A model generated the notes under the pieces. It did not search any database and was not told where the DNA came from. It was given only the letters and a program-made list of their open reading frames with translations. Shown piece by piece: positions 7,962 to 16,749 of a stretch of DNA of 64,000 bases. Both the position numbers and the translations under genes were made by a program. Where the stretch lies: the NCBI GenBank assembly GCA_958296445.1, contig OY282565.1, positions 1,095,936-1,159,935 of the forward strand. The letters are read 5' to 3'. Numbering within the stretch: the first letter of the stretch is position 1; each line of letters opens with the position of its first letter. This stretch comes from an uncultured Dehalococcoidia bacterium (GTDB taxonomy: Bacteria; Chloroflexota; Dehalococcoidia; Lucifugimonadales; UBA3495).

Positions 7962-9314
7962 CTAGGGCAGCACTCCGGTTTCGCGCAGCAGCCGCTGGGT
8001 GCCTTCCAGGTCGGCTAGGTCTTTCGGGGATATGCTGGGGTGATTGATTTCGTCCAAAGGAACCAGCACACGCGAAACCTTTACGCCGTCAACCAGAGGA
8101 TACTCGAAGGTCTGCCCGGCGAAATACTGCTGTCCGACGCGCGACAGCATAAACTCCAAGAACCGCTCGGCGGCGTCCCGGTTGTCCGACGAGGCGAGGA
8201 TTCCGGCGCCGGCCACCATCACGGTCGCGCCGGGGCCGCCGGCCCGCGGGTGGTAGTTGCGGGCCGCAAAGTCTTCGCCTTCCTCGGCCAGGAAACGGAA
8301 CAGGTAGTAATGATTGACTAGGCCGACGTCAATCTCTCCGGCGGCGACGGCGGCCACTTGGGGCGTGTTTTTGGGATAGATAATTGGATTGTTAGCCTGC
8401 ACGCCTTCCAGCCATTCGGTAGTCTTTTCTTCGCCCCACAGTGCCCGCATAGCAGTTACCATTGTCTGGAACGATGCGTTGGTGGGGGCCCAGCCGATAC
8501 GGCCCTTCCATTCCGGGTTCACGAAATCCCAGACGTCATCGGGCAGTTCTGCCTCGCTGATTCTCTGCGGGTTGTACACCACGGTGCGGGCGCGGCCCGA
8601 CAGCCCGACCCACTTGCCTTGCGGGGAGCGGGCCCAGTCCGGCACCCGGCTCAGCACCCGGTCGGGCAGCGGGGCCAGCATCCCCTCTACCGGGCCTAGG
8701 GCGCCGGGGTCTTGGGCAAAGAAAATGTCGGCGGGCGAGTTGCCGCCCTCCTCCAGCAGCGTCGCGGCCAGTTGCGGCGTGCCGGCGTACTTGACCGCGA
8801 CTTCGATTCCGGTTGCTTGGCTGAATTGCTGGATAACGGCATCCACCAGCGACTCGCTGCGCCCGGAATAAACGACCAGCGGTTCCTGCGATGCCAGTTG
8901 GCTCATTCGCTCGGCCTCGGCGGCCAGGGCCTCGGCGATGGCCGACTCCACTTGGGCCAGGGCCACCCCCGGCGTCATCGCCGACTCCACCGCCGCCTGC
9001 ACCAGTTCCTCCACATCCTCGGCGGTCAGCCCCGGCGTCATAGATGCCGCCACGGAGTCCGACACCGCTTGCGCCACCAGAGATTGCAGTTGTTCCTCGG
9101 TGAGGGCCGGCTCGCCGGATTCCGCGGGCGGGGCCTCGGCGGGCATCGCCCCGGCGACGGCATCCTGAACCAGCGAGCGCAGTTCCTCGGTGTTGAACGG
9201 CGTGGGGGTTGGCTGGGGGGTTGCCGTTGGCGGCGGGCTGCCGCAGGCCGCCAGCAACAAAGACAAGGTCAGCAGAACCGCCGCGGATATGGAAAGACGC
9301 CAAGCCTTGAGCAT
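7962..9314 (-). CDS. Iron(III)-type ABC transporter substrate-binding lipoprotein
   Basis: The 450-residue product begins with a lipoprotein signal (positive LKAWR, hydrophobic core, lipobox LAAC with Cys24) followed by a Pro/Thr linker. Residues ~145-450 are an FbpA/FutA-like periplasmic binding domain: LVVYSGRSESLVDAVIQQF at the start, ADIFFAQDPGALG, and GLVNHYYLFR with the paired tyrosines used in ferric iron binding. Between linker and domain (about 41-140) lie several copies of an acidic helical motif (TEEQLQSLVAQAV, TAEDVEELVQAAV) not found in ordinary binding proteins. An earlier in-frame start would lose the signal peptide; the ATG at 9314 follows GGGGGGG. No permease or ATPase is adjacent. 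The binding-domain call is good; iron as ligand is inference. Confidence 0.82.
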   Translation of the reverse strand: MLKAWRLSISAAVLLTLSLLLAACGSPPPTATPQPTPTPFNTEELRSLVQDAVAGAMPAEAPPAESGEPALTEEQLQSLVAQAVSDSVAASMTPGLTAEDVEELVQAAVESAMTPGVALAQVESAIAEALAAEAERMSQLASQEPLVVYSGRSESLVDAVIQQFSQATGIEVAVKYAGTPQLAATLLEEGGNSPADIFFAQDPGALGPVEGMLAPLPDRVLSRVPDWARSPQGKWVGLSGRARTVVYNPQRISEAELPDDVWDFVNPEWKGRIGWAPTNASFQTMVTAMRALWGEEKTTEWLEGVQANNPIIYPKNTPQVAAVAAGEIDVGLVNHYYLFRFLAEEGEDFAARNYHPRAGGPGATVMVAGAGILASSDNRDAAERFLEFMLSRVGQQYFAGQTFEYPLVDGVKVSRVLVPLDEINHPSISPKDLADLEGTQRLLRETGVLP

Positions 9315-9412
9315 AAAACCCCCCCGGTCTCCGGTGCCGGATTTCGCCCTTTGCGTATCGCCCTGCTTAACCGGGATTTTAAGGCATACATCATCGCTAC
9401 GAATGCCCGTAG

Positions 9413-9442
9413 ATAATACAAGCATAAATCTTAGCGTGTCAA
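9413..9442 (-). promoter_or_regulatory. Candidate promoter of the binding-lipoprotein gene
   Basis: On the minus strand TTGACA (9442-9437) and TATTAT (9418-9413) are separated by 18 bp, with TG just before the -10. This is one of the best -35/-10 pairs in the window, about 100 bp before the start codon. Confidence 0.55.
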
Positions 9443-9609
9443 TAGAGCAATTTTCGCAATCTACGCACAAATTTATAATCGTGTTGACACACATCCGCCC
9501 AATCAGCCTTGCCGGAAAGGAACGGCAACCACGCTCCGGCGTGGCAACTGGCAACCCCGGCGCGATTACCTGAGAAAATTGCGAAATTACTTCCCCGGTC
9601 TGCCATTGT

Positions 9610-9829
9610 GGGCAAATGTCTATCATTCTGAGCAAACTGTCTGTCATTCTGAGCAAGCACTCTGTCATTCTGAGCAAAGCGAAGAATCCCGCCTTGGGCA
9701 GTGAGACCCTTCGCTTCGCTCAGGGTGACAAAGGGGCAGGGCGGCAAAAGGCAGGGCGGCAAAAAGGCAGGGTGGCAAAAAGGCAGGGTGGCAAAAAGGC
9801 AGGGTGGCAAAAGGCAGGGTGCAAAGGGA
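9610..9829. repeat. Family A repeats followed by a short tandem repeat
   Basis: Family A units occupy 9610-9729. From about 9733 to 9825 a ~16-17-bp unit (GGCAAAAAGGCAGGGT with small variations) is repeated five to six times. The rest of the gap 9315-10035 holds the promoter above and no convincing gene. Confidence 0.85.
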
Positions 9830-10035
9830 AATTTCGCAATTTTTTCAATTGCTGGTAAGATTGCCGCCCGGCGGTTGCGCCGGATTTTGCAGAGGATTGA
9901 CGGAAAGCCTATGAGCCAGCCCGCCAAAGGGAACATCATCCCCGGAATGCGTTATCGCAACGCGCCTGCCGGTCATACCCGCGTAGGCTGGAATCCGCCG
10001 GGGAAGGGCGATTTTTGAGAGAGGGGGGTTAAGCA

Positions 10036-10860
10036 ATGCTAATCGTGGATTCGCAAATACATATCTGGGGCAGCAACCTTCCGGCTAATCCGGCGCACCG
10101 GCAAATCACCTCGTACACCGCTGCGGATGTGCTGCGGGATATGGACGCGGCCGGGGTGGATGCGGCGGTGATTCACCCGCCGGGCTGGGATCCCGGCGCG
10201 GACGATCTGGCGATGGAAGCGGCCCGGCAATACCCCAACCGCTTCTCCATTCTGGGCAAGTTTCCGCTGGACGACCCGGCCAGTAGGGGGCTGATTGACG
10301 GCTGGAAGGGGCAGTCGGGGATGCTGGGATTGCGGTTCACTTTCCTGCTGCCGCACCAGCAGGCTTGGCCCACCGACGGCACTATGGATTGGCTGTGGCC
10401 GGCGGCGGAGGCGGCGGGGCTGCCGGTGGGGCTGGCCTGCGCCAATTTCCTGCCGGTGGTGGGGCAGGTGGCGGAGCGATATCCGGGGCTGAAACTCATC
10501 GTAGACCACATGGGCCGGGGCCAGCGCCTGACCGATGAGGCCGCCTTTGAGACGCTGCCCGATTTGCTGGACTTGGCGAAGTATCCCAACGTGGCCTGCA
10601 AGGCGTCGGGGGCGCCCAGCTACTCCAGCCATCCCTACCCGTACCGCAATATACAGGACTACCTGCGCCGGATATTCGACGCTTTCGGCCCCGACCGCAC
10701 TTTCTGGGGGACGGACATCACCCGGATGCCCTGCTCGTGGCGGGAGTGCGTAACCCTGTTCACCGAGGAACTGCCCTGGCTCACCGGCCAAGACTTGGAA
10801 CAAGTGATGGGCCGCGCCCTGTGCCGGTGGATTGGCTGGGAGCTGCCGGGGGTTGGTTAA
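10036..10860 (+). CDS. Amidohydrolase family 2 (TIM-barrel metal-dependent hydrolase)
   Basis: This 274-residue protein begins with the strand-1 metal motif VDSQIHIWG (HxH-like), has a central LKLIVDHMGRG at the usual strand-6 position with its His, and ends with FWGTDITRMPCSW, the aspartate-bearing last strand of the amidohydrolase-2 (ACMSD-like) group. Members decarboxylate or hydrolyse aromatic acids and lactones; the substrate here is unknown. The ATG at 10036 is preceded by a long purine run (GAGAGAGGGGGG). It is monocistronic as far as can be seen, with GCGGAG-type repeats downstream. Confidence 0.82.
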   Translation: MLIVDSQIHIWGSNLPANPAHRQITSYTAADVLRDMDAAGVDAAVIHPPGWDPGADDLAMEAARQYPNRFSILGKFPLDDPASRGLIDGWKGQSGMLGLRFTFLLPHQQAWPTDGTMDWLWPAAEAAGLPVGLACANFLPVVGQVAERYPGLKLIVDHMGRGQRLTDEAAFETLPDLLDLAKYPNVACKASGAPSYSSHPYPYRNIQDYLRRIFDAFGPDRTFWGTDITRMPCSWRECVTLFTEELPWLTGQDLEQVMGRALCRWIGWELPGVG

Positions 10861-10985
10861 ACGCCGAGAGCGCGGAGGACGCCGAGTTTTTTCTTGTGCC
10901 GGGGGTTGGTTAAACGCCGAGAGCGCGGAGAACGCCGAGAATTATTTAGAAAAACTTGGCGTTCTCTGCGTGCTTGGCGTTGAAA
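10861..10985. repeat. GCCGAGAGCGCGGAG short-repeat block (family D)
   Basis: Two ~50-bp direct repeats contain CCGGGGGTTGGTTAAACGCC followed by GAGAGCGCGGAG runs, then an inverted segment TTGGCGTTCTCTGCG. Similar blocks are at 12379, 24546, 25885, 28661 and 50370. Confidence 0.75.
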
Positions 10986-10996
10986 AAAATTGTTGT

Positions 10997-11788
10997 TCAG
11001 GTTTCGACGGGCTGGCCGCTGTCCATCCATTCGGCGTAGGAGCCGTCGTATAGGCGGACGTTGTAGCCTGCCTGTTTCATTGCTAGGTAGGGCAGGGATG
11101 CGCGGAGGCCGCTGCGGCAGTAGGCGATGATTGAGTCGCCGGGGGCGATGCCTACCGATGACAGGGCCTGCTCCAGCCGCTCCGGTTGGATTAGCAGTTG
11201 GCCGTCCTGCCCGGCCAGTTGGCTCCAGGCTAGGTGAATGGCGCCGGGGATGTGGCCGGGGCGGGAGTCCATTTCCGCCTCGCCCCGGTATTCCTCTGCC
11301 GAGCGGGTGTCCAGCAGCTTCGGGTTGCCGGGGGCATTGGCATCCAGCGCCTGGGCGACGTCCGGCAGGGTGGCGCGGATGGCGGTTTGGGCCTGCGGCG
11401 TGAATGCTCTGGCCGCCGTTGGCACCGGGCGGTACAGCACCTCGCGGCCCTGTTCCTTCCAGTGGTCATAGAGCAGATCCATTATGTGTATGTCGCCGCG
11501 GCCCAAGTATTCCAGAATCCAGGCGTGCATCGCGGCGTTGCGCCCGTCCTGCCCGTCGTACAGCACGGGGGTGACGCCGTCGCCCAGCCCGGCGGCGGCG
11601 AAGGCGGCGGCCAGCGCGTCCGGGGGGAGCAGGCGGCCCTGCGGGTCTTGGAGCTTTTTCAGGGGAACGCTTACCGCGCCCGGCAGGTGGCCCATCAGGT
11701 AGCGCATAGCCGACCGGGGGTCTAGCAGCAGATACCCCGGACGGCCTATGTGTTCCTGAACCCAATCGGCGGATACGAAAGTCGCCAT
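10997..11788 (-). CDS. Thiosulfate/3-mercaptopyruvate sulfurtransferase (two rhodanese domains)
   Basis: The 263-residue product has the tandem rhodanese architecture. The inactive N-terminal domain (LLDPRSAMRYLMGHLPGA, then VLYDGQDGRNAA with no Cys) precedes a catalytic domain with LLDTRSAEEYRG, GHIPGAIHL and the active-site loop YCRSGLRAS around residue 224. It transfers a sulfane sulfur to cyanide or a thiol acceptor; the loop does not settle the donor. The start codon overlaps the OsmC stop codon by one base (TAATG), so the two are translationally coupled. Pairing with an OsmC-type peroxidase suggests a sulfur or thiol stress role. Confidence 0.9.
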   Translation of the reverse strand: MATFVSADWVQEHIGRPGYLLLDPRSAMRYLMGHLPGAVSVPLKKLQDPQGRLLPPDALAAAFAAAGLGDGVTPVLYDGQDGRNAAMHAWILEYLGRGDIHIMDLLYDHWKEQGREVLYRPVPTAARAFTPQAQTAIRATLPDVAQALDANAPGNPKLLDTRSAEEYRGEAEMDSRPGHIPGAIHLAWSQLAGQDGQLLIQPERLEQALSSVGIAPGDSIIAYCRSGLRASLPYLAMKQAGYNVRLYDGSYAEWMDSGQPVET

Positions 11789-12327
11789 TAGCCGACTGCT
11801 TCAAAGTCGGTGGATACTTGGGTCGGGTTGACCACCGACTGGGTGACCGGGGAGCCTTCGACGGCCAGCCGCCAGATTTCCCGCAGCGTGTCCTCGTCGG
11901 CGTCGGCGCGGACGTAGCACTTGGCGGATATGTTGCCGTAGCCGGGGTTGCCTTCGTCCTCAACGCCGGCCCACTTGCGGATGTTGTCGAAGTAGCCCTC
12001 TACGGCCACTTCCAGGTCGTGAATCCGCACGCCCTGCTTGGTGGCGTTGACTACGAAGCCGACGGTCATACAGCTTCCGATGGCGGAAAGGAGCTGTTCG
12101 TGGGCGCTGGCGGCGACGTCGGTGGCGGTGAGGTCGCCGGGTTCGTCCATATCCACGGTGTGGTTGCGCATATAGGCGCGGGCCTTCATGCCGCCCTGCC
12201 AGGCGACCCGCGACTTCCAGGGGCCGGTGACCGCGTTGAATACTTCGGGGTCACGGAAGGAATCCAGCACTTCGGCCAGCTTTTCTCTGGGGAGCCCGTT
12301 GAGGTCCCGCTCCGGTTCCTGCGCCAT
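11788..12327 (-). CDS. OsmC family protein
   Basis: About 179 residues. The OsmC/Ohr fold is shown by the ASAHEQLLSAIGSCMTV segment, which places one conserved Cys at the start of the central helix, and by the C-terminal SPVTQSVVNPTQV strand. The second conserved cysteine is represented by AKCYVRAD or is absent, so peroxidase activity is uncertain. The protein may act on organic hydroperoxides or simply bind them. A longer open frame exists upstream but is repeat-derived; the ATG at 12327 has AGGAG seven bases before it. It is the first gene of a two-gene operon with the sulfurtransferase. Confidence 0.82.
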   Translation of the reverse strand: MAQEPERDLNGLPREKLAEVLDSFRDPEVFNAVTGPWKSRVAWQGGMKARAYMRNHTVDMDEPGDLTATDVAASAHEQLLSAIGSCMTVGFVVNATKQGVRIHDLEVAVEGYFDNIRKWAGVEDEGNPGYGNISAKCYVRADADEDTLREIWRLAVEGSPVTQSVVNPTQVSTDFEAVG

Positions 12328-12378
12328 TTGGACACTCCTGTATTTGTTTGGATTGGGCCGGGGGTAGCCGGGGTTTTT

Positions 12379-12476
12379 AACGCCGAGGACGCAGAGATTA
12401 CGCCGAGGACGCAGAGTTTTTATTTGATTTAATTCTCTGCGTTCTCTGCGCGTTCTCTGCGGACTCTGCGTTAAAG
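12379..12476. repeat. Family D (GAGGACGCAGAG) repeats with inverted arm
   Basis: Two copies of ACGCCGAGGACGCAGAG are followed, after an AT-rich centre, by TTCTCTGCG units in the opposite orientation, giving a hairpin between the MetE-like gene and the OsmC gene. Confidence 0.75.
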
Positions 12477-12482
12477 CCCCGG

Positions 12483-13646
12483 TTAGCCGAACTCGGCCCG
12501 CAGCATTTGGGCGGCTTCGGTGATGGTTCGCATCTTTTCGATGGCGACGGCGTGGGTGTTTACGTTGCGCTCGGCGAAGGTGCCGAAGCCGCAATCGGGG
12601 TTGAGGTAGATTTTGTCCGGGGTGAAGTATTCCAGCAGTTCCTTGACCCGGGCGACAATCTGCTCCGGCGGCTCGATTTCGTCGGTGCGGGGGTTGACTA
12701 CGCCGAGACCGATTTCCTTTTCGTTGCTGTATTCCTTGAATACTGCCATCTCACCGGCGCGGGGGGTGGCGCACTCCAGCACCAACTGGTCAATGTTCAT
12801 CTGCACCAGATAGGGGAGCATGGGGCCGTAGTTGCCGCTGAGCAGCACGTCCTCGCGGCGGCTCCAGTTGCCCCGGCAGATATGGACGCCGGTTTTGACG
12901 CCGGTTATGCCGTCCATAGTTTCGTTCATCAGGCGCACCGCCATCTCCAGCTCGTCGGTGGGGTCGCGGCGGTTGGGCAGGGCGGCGCACATAAAGGTTT
13001 CGGTGGTTTCCTCGCCGAACACCACCTGCGACAGGGTGGGTTCGTCCAACTGGATGAAATCGCAGCCGCTGTCGCGCAGGGCGATGATTTCCTCGCGCAG
13101 CAGGGCCACCACGTCTTTGGCTAGGTCGTCGGGGGTGGGATACGCCTTGTCGGAAAGCCCCTCGAACCAGCCGGAGCGGGTGAGCATATAGGGGCCGGGC
13201 AGAGGAATCTTGATGGCGCGGTCGGTGTGTTCCTTGACAAAGGCCAGCTCGTCTAGGGCCAGCCCCTGCCGCTTGGTGATGGTGTCCACCACGATGGGGC
13301 TTTTGATGGCGAAGGCCGGAACGTCGAGGGCCCGCAGCACTTCTTCCATCCGGGCGCGGTCGGCGGAATAGTCCAGCAGTTCCGACACCTTCATCAACTG
13401 CATTCCGTTGAGCTTGTCCACGGCGAAAGAATAGAAATTGTCGCGGCGCTGCTCGCCGTCGCTGAGGATGTCCACCCCGGCCTGTTCCTGAGCGCGGATA
13501 CAGGCCAGCACTTCGCCGTCGGCTAGGGCGTTGAAGTCGGCCAGGGTGTCCTCGCCGGCTTCCTTGCGGCGCAGGGCGCGAACCAGTTCGTTGGAGCGGG
13601 GCCAACTGCCCACCACGGTGACCGGAAACAAAGGAACGTTCGCCAT
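12483..13646 (-). CDS. Short cobalamin-independent methionine synthase (MetE C-terminal type, core-MetE-like)
   Basis: The 387-residue product matches only the catalytic C-terminal half of MetE. It begins VTVVGSWPRS, contains QLDEPTLS, the zinc site GVHICRGN (His and Cys), LECATPRAGEM with the zinc Glu, and LNPDCGFGT with the second zinc Cys. Full MetE is about 750 residues and has an N-terminal pseudo-domain. Short versions in anaerobic and Chloroflexota lineages are thought to take the methyl group from a corrinoid protein rather than methyl-folate, so the donor here is uncertain. The ATG at 13646 has GGGAG upstream; a start 20 codons earlier lacks support. Confidence 0.85.
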   Translation of the reverse strand: MANVPLFPVTVVGSWPRSNELVRALRRKEAGEDTLADFNALADGEVLACIRAQEQAGVDILSDGEQRRDNFYSFAVDKLNGMQLMKVSELLDYSADRARMEEVLRALDVPAFAIKSPIVVDTITKRQGLALDELAFVKEHTDRAIKIPLPGPYMLTRSGWFEGLSDKAYPTPDDLAKDVVALLREEIIALRDSGCDFIQLDEPTLSQVVFGEETTETFMCAALPNRRDPTDELEMAVRLMNETMDGITGVKTGVHICRGNWSRREDVLLSGNYGPMLPYLVQMNIDQLVLECATPRAGEMAVFKEYSNEKEIGLGVVNPRTDEIEPPEQIVARVKELLEYFTPDKIYLNPDCGFGTFAERNVNTHAVAIEKMRTITEAAQMLRAEFG

Positions 13647-13819
13647 TCGATAACTCCCGGGGCGCACGGCCCCGCCGGCAACACCGGCCTGCTTGATTTG
13701 CGGCAAATTATGGGACGTTTCGGCAAGAACCGCCTTTGGGAAATGTAGCTATCGCGCCCGGTTGTGTCAACTGTGAGGCCGCGGCCGCGGTGATTGCGCG
13801 ATGGGCCGGAATGACGGGT

Positions 13820-13980
13820 TGGGGCTTCGGGATTTTTTGATTTCCCTGCCATTTCCGCCCATTTCCGCCCATTTTGGCTTGGCGGCCTGGTTGGGGCTTC
13901 AGGATTTTTGATTTCCCTGCCATTTCCGCCATTTCCGCCCATTTTGGCTTGGCGGCCTGGTTGGGGCGGATGCTAGGGAT
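13820..13980. repeat. Two tandem copies of a ~75-bp repeat; remaining gap empty
   Basis: The unit runs from TTGGGGCTTC through GATTTCCCTGCCATTTCCGC to GGCTTGGCGGCCTGG and is present twice with small indels in the CCATTTCCGCC run, with a third partial start at 13962. The gap 13647-14165 otherwise holds a GC-rich stretch at 14075-14150 with CCCACCCTAACC direct repeats, and no gene I can support. Confidence 0.8.
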
Positions 13981-14165
13981 GGCGGGTTGTTTGGGCTTTA
14001 CAGGTATTATGTTAGGGGGGTGTATTAAGGGTTGGCAAGGGGCAAGTGTCAGGAATTGGAGTGGGATAAGGCGGACGGGGGGGGCGTTCCCACCCTAACC
14101 ATTCCCCGGGGACGCCCCCACCCTAACCCTCCCCCGGAGGGGGAGGGGATTTTTCAGTCGGCGCG

Positions 14166-14522
14166 TTAATACCAGATGGCCGGTCTGGGAACCAGCCTTT
14201 CGCCAACGCTGTCTGCGGCGAGGGCGAGTATTTGCAGCGTCATCGCCCCCAATAGGGGGGCTGTTCCGTCTTGCCCGAAAACCACCGGGCTGACCTCGGT
14301 TTTGCCGTGAATCGTAATCCAGGCCCGGCCCATATTCATTTCGAGGCGCCGGCCGTCGGCCAGCTCAAACACGTCCTGACGGGTTACGCGAACCCCCAGC
14401 TCTTGCAGCAGGGCGGCGGGTATCACGGTGTAGGTTGCGCCGGTGTCTACCGTTGCCTCGATTTCCCGCCAGTTTTCGCCTTCCATGCTGGAAATCTGTA
14501 CCGGCCAGTTGAACACGCCCAT
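14166..14522 (-). CDS. Clan AA (retropepsin-like) aspartic protease, small
   Basis: The 118-residue product has one catalytic motif, ATVDTGATYTVIP (Asp26), in the D-T-G-A form of bacterial single-lobe proteases. It also has a later hydrophobic-hydrophobic-glycine segment LLGAMTLQIL matching the second pseudo-symmetric motif, so it would work as a homodimer. There is no signal peptide or membrane segment, so it is probably cytoplasmic. Proteins of this size and sequence are widespread in bacteria and of unknown substrate. A GTG three codons upstream is possible; the ATG at 14522 lies eight bases after GGGG. It is divergent from the peptide-transport operon. Confidence 0.78.
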   Translation of the reverse strand: MGVFNWPVQISSMEGENWREIEATVDTGATYTVIPAALLQELGVRVTRQDVFELADGRRLEMNMGRAWITIHGKTEVSPVVFGQDGTAPLLGAMTLQILALAADSVGERLVPRPAIWY

Positions 14523-14777
14523 TTCAAGCACCCCGACTTGGCTTTGCCTGTCACTATCAAGTTTAGCATACCGGGGCCGCCCGGCGTTGCTTGTCGGCTA
14601 TTGACTTTGGGGCTGCCATTGCCTATATTCCGCTGAACCTTGCCGGGAATCGGGAACTTGGCGGCGAATATAACCGGAGTCGGCGGATTGGCGTCGAATC
14701 GCGTTTATATTCCGGCAAGGGGCGGATAAAAACGGCGATTGTATGGCGGAGAATATAAACCTGCGAGGTTTTCTGAA

Positions 14778-16643
14778 ATGATCATCCGATTCTGGAATCC
14801 GGGAGCGTTGCTCCTGGGGCTGCTGGTGGCGGGGCTGTTGCTGGCGGTGGCCTGCGGGGCGTCGGCTACGGCGACGCCTCAGCCGGCCCCGGTTGCGACG
14901 CAGGTTCCGGCCCCGCAGCCTACGGCGGCGCCCACTCAGGCAGCGACGCAAGCCCCGGCGGTGCCGACGGCTACATCCGCGCCGGTCACCCGGGCGCCCA
15001 CGGCCCCGGCGGTGTCGGCGCCCACCGCTACGCCCGCGCCCGAAGCGGCGTCGGAAGCCTCGACCACGGCTCAGGCGCAGGCCAAGCCCGACGGCATATA
15101 CGGCGGCGTCATTGATATGCACGTGGCGGGCAACGTGGCCCACTGGAACATTATGGAGTGCGGTTCCGGCGGCACCTGTATGTCGCCCACCTCGCCCTTT
15201 TCCAACGGGCTGGTTCACTACAACGGCGAAACGCCCGAGCCGCTGGACATCCGGGGCGATTTGGCTACCGGGTGGACGGTGAGCGAGGGCGGCACCCGCT
15301 ATATTTTCGAGCTGCCGGAAAACGCCCGCTGGCACGACGGAACCCCGATTACGTCGGACGATGTGGTTTTCAGCATTAACGAAATGCTGCGAACCGACGT
15401 TCCGCGCCCCCGCTCCGGGCAGATTCGCCCCTATGTCAAGGGCGTGGAAGCCATCGGGCCATATCAGGCGCAGATTGACCTGCATTTCCCGTCGTCGGCG
15501 TTCCTGGCGTTCCTCGCCACCGACTTTATGAAAATGTGGCCGATGCATTGGGTGGGAACCGACCCCGAAACGCAGCGCAATATGCGGCTTGAGGAAAACA
15601 TCCTCGGTTCCGGCCCCTTCAGGATGGTGGAACACGAAAAGGACGTGGTTTACCGCTGGGAAAAGAATCAGGATTATTTCAAGGACGGGCTGCCCTATCT
15701 GGACGGGATGAATTACTTTATCATCAACGACTCCAGCCGGATTCTGGCGGCCTACAAGGCCGAACAGGTGTTGATGACGGTCTACCTGAACAGCAATATG
15801 AACGTGCGGGAAGGGCAGGAACTGCAAGATGACCGGGAGGGCAAGGGGCGGGTGTTCTTTGCCGGGCCGACCCTGTGGCACGGGATGCTGATTAACACCG
15901 AGAAAGAGCCTTTCACCGACCCCAAGGTGCGGCGGGCGCTGAACCTGATACTGCACCGCCAAGCCTTTGACCAGATATTCGGCGCCGGGGAGTACCAGAT
16001 CGGCTCGCCGCTGCCGCCCGACCAGTGGTTTTCCCGGACTACCGAGGAGTGGCTGCAAACCCCCGGCCTGCGGGAGACCGATAACGGCGAGAAGCACCCG
16101 GAGGACATTGCCGAGGCTCAAAGGCTGATGGCCGAGGCGGGCTACGAGGACGGCTTCGAGACCACTATTCTGGCGGCCAACTTCCTGTCCTTCCCGGATA
16201 TGGCCCAAGTGGCCGCCGACCAGATGGAGCGGTGGCTGAACATCCGGGCCGTGGTGCAGCCGGAGGAGCCGGCGGCGGGCTATGTGCGCTACGAGAGCAG
16301 CGACTGGAGCCTGGGCTTCCACGGCAACGGGATTCTGGTGATGGACCCGGATCAACTGGTGGCGGGCAGCTACCTCAGCGCGGCCACCCGCAACTACAGC
16401 GGCTGGGAACCGGCCAAGATACGGGAGCTGTACGATGCCCAACTGATCGAAACCGACACGGAAAAACGGCGCCAACTGGTGCTGGAGCTGGGCGACTACC
16501 TAGCCGCAGAAGATACCCACGTAGTCATCACAACCTGGGCAATGCTGGTGCCATACGTGGACAACCGCATCAAGAACTACAACATCGCTTCCGGGTTCGC
16601 CAACCACACCAACAAGGAACATCTGTGGTACGAGGATAACTAG
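14778..16643 (+). CDS. Peptide/nickel-type ABC transporter substrate-binding lipoprotein
   Basis: The 621-residue protein starts with a lipoprotein signal (lipobox LAVAC, Cys26) and a long Thr/Pro/Ala linker (30-100). The rest is an SBP_bac_5 (DppA/OppA-like) domain: FSNGLVHYNGETPEPLDI at the start, LPENARWHDGTPITSDDVVFS, and VRRALNLILHRQAFDQIFG in the middle. Ligands of this family are peptides, sugars, opines or metals and cannot be told apart here. The ATG at 14778 is preferred over starts at 14739-14742 because the signal peptide begins there, and GAGG lies nine bases before. The next genes encode the matching permeases. Confidence 0.88.
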   Translation: MIIRFWNPGALLLGLLVAGLLLAVACGASATATPQPAPVATQVPAPQPTAAPTQAATQAPAVPTATSAPVTRAPTAPAVSAPTATPAPEAASEASTTAQAQAKPDGIYGGVIDMHVAGNVAHWNIMECGSGGTCMSPTSPFSNGLVHYNGETPEPLDIRGDLATGWTVSEGGTRYIFELPENARWHDGTPITSDDVVFSINEMLRTDVPRPRSGQIRPYVKGVEAIGPYQAQIDLHFPSSAFLAFLATDFMKMWPMHWVGTDPETQRNMRLEENILGSGPFRMVEHEKDVVYRWEKNQDYFKDGLPYLDGMNYFIINDSSRILAAYKAEQVLMTVYLNSNMNVREGQELQDDREGKGRVFFAGPTLWHGMLINTEKEPFTDPKVRRALNLILHRQAFDQIFGAGEYQIGSPLPPDQWFSRTTEEWLQTPGLRETDNGEKHPEDIAEAQRLMAEAGYEDGFETTILAANFLSFPDMAQVAADQMERWLNIRAVVQPEEPAAGYVRYESSDWSLGFHGNGILVMDPDQLVAGSYLSAATRNYSGWEPAKIRELYDAQLIETDTEKRRQLVLELGDYLAAEDTHVVITTWAMLVPYVDNRIKNYNIASGFANHTNKEHLWYEDN

Positions 16644-16651
16644 CCCGAGGC

Positions 16652-16677
16652 AAGGGGCGCACTACGGTGCGCCCCTT
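16652..16677. promoter_or_regulatory. Intercistronic hairpin with UACG tetraloop
   Basis: A perfect 11-bp stem AAGGGGCGCAC/GTGCGCCCCTT closes the very stable C(TACG)G loop, eight bases after the binding-protein stop codon and 70 bp before the permease. No T-run follows, so it is more likely an mRNA stabiliser or partial terminator, which would keep binding-protein mRNA above permease mRNA. It is also related to the GGGGCGCAC palindrome family. Confidence 0.55.
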
Positions 16678-16749
16678 CGGATTCACGGCGGGATTCCCGC
16701 AAGGCGCAATTAACCGGCATAAAATTAACCGGCATAACCGGAGAGGGCA

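Noticed and set aside
14128..14152. Hairpin CCCTCCCCC/GGGGGAGGG with following TTTTT
   Set aside because: It points in the plus direction, where no gene ends; the converging gene is on the other strand. It belongs to the CCCACCCTAACC repeat stretch.
14598..16475. A 625-codon open frame antisense to the peptide-binding protein
   Set aside because: The translation is Arg/His/Gly-rich low complexity, the usual shadow of high-GC codon use.
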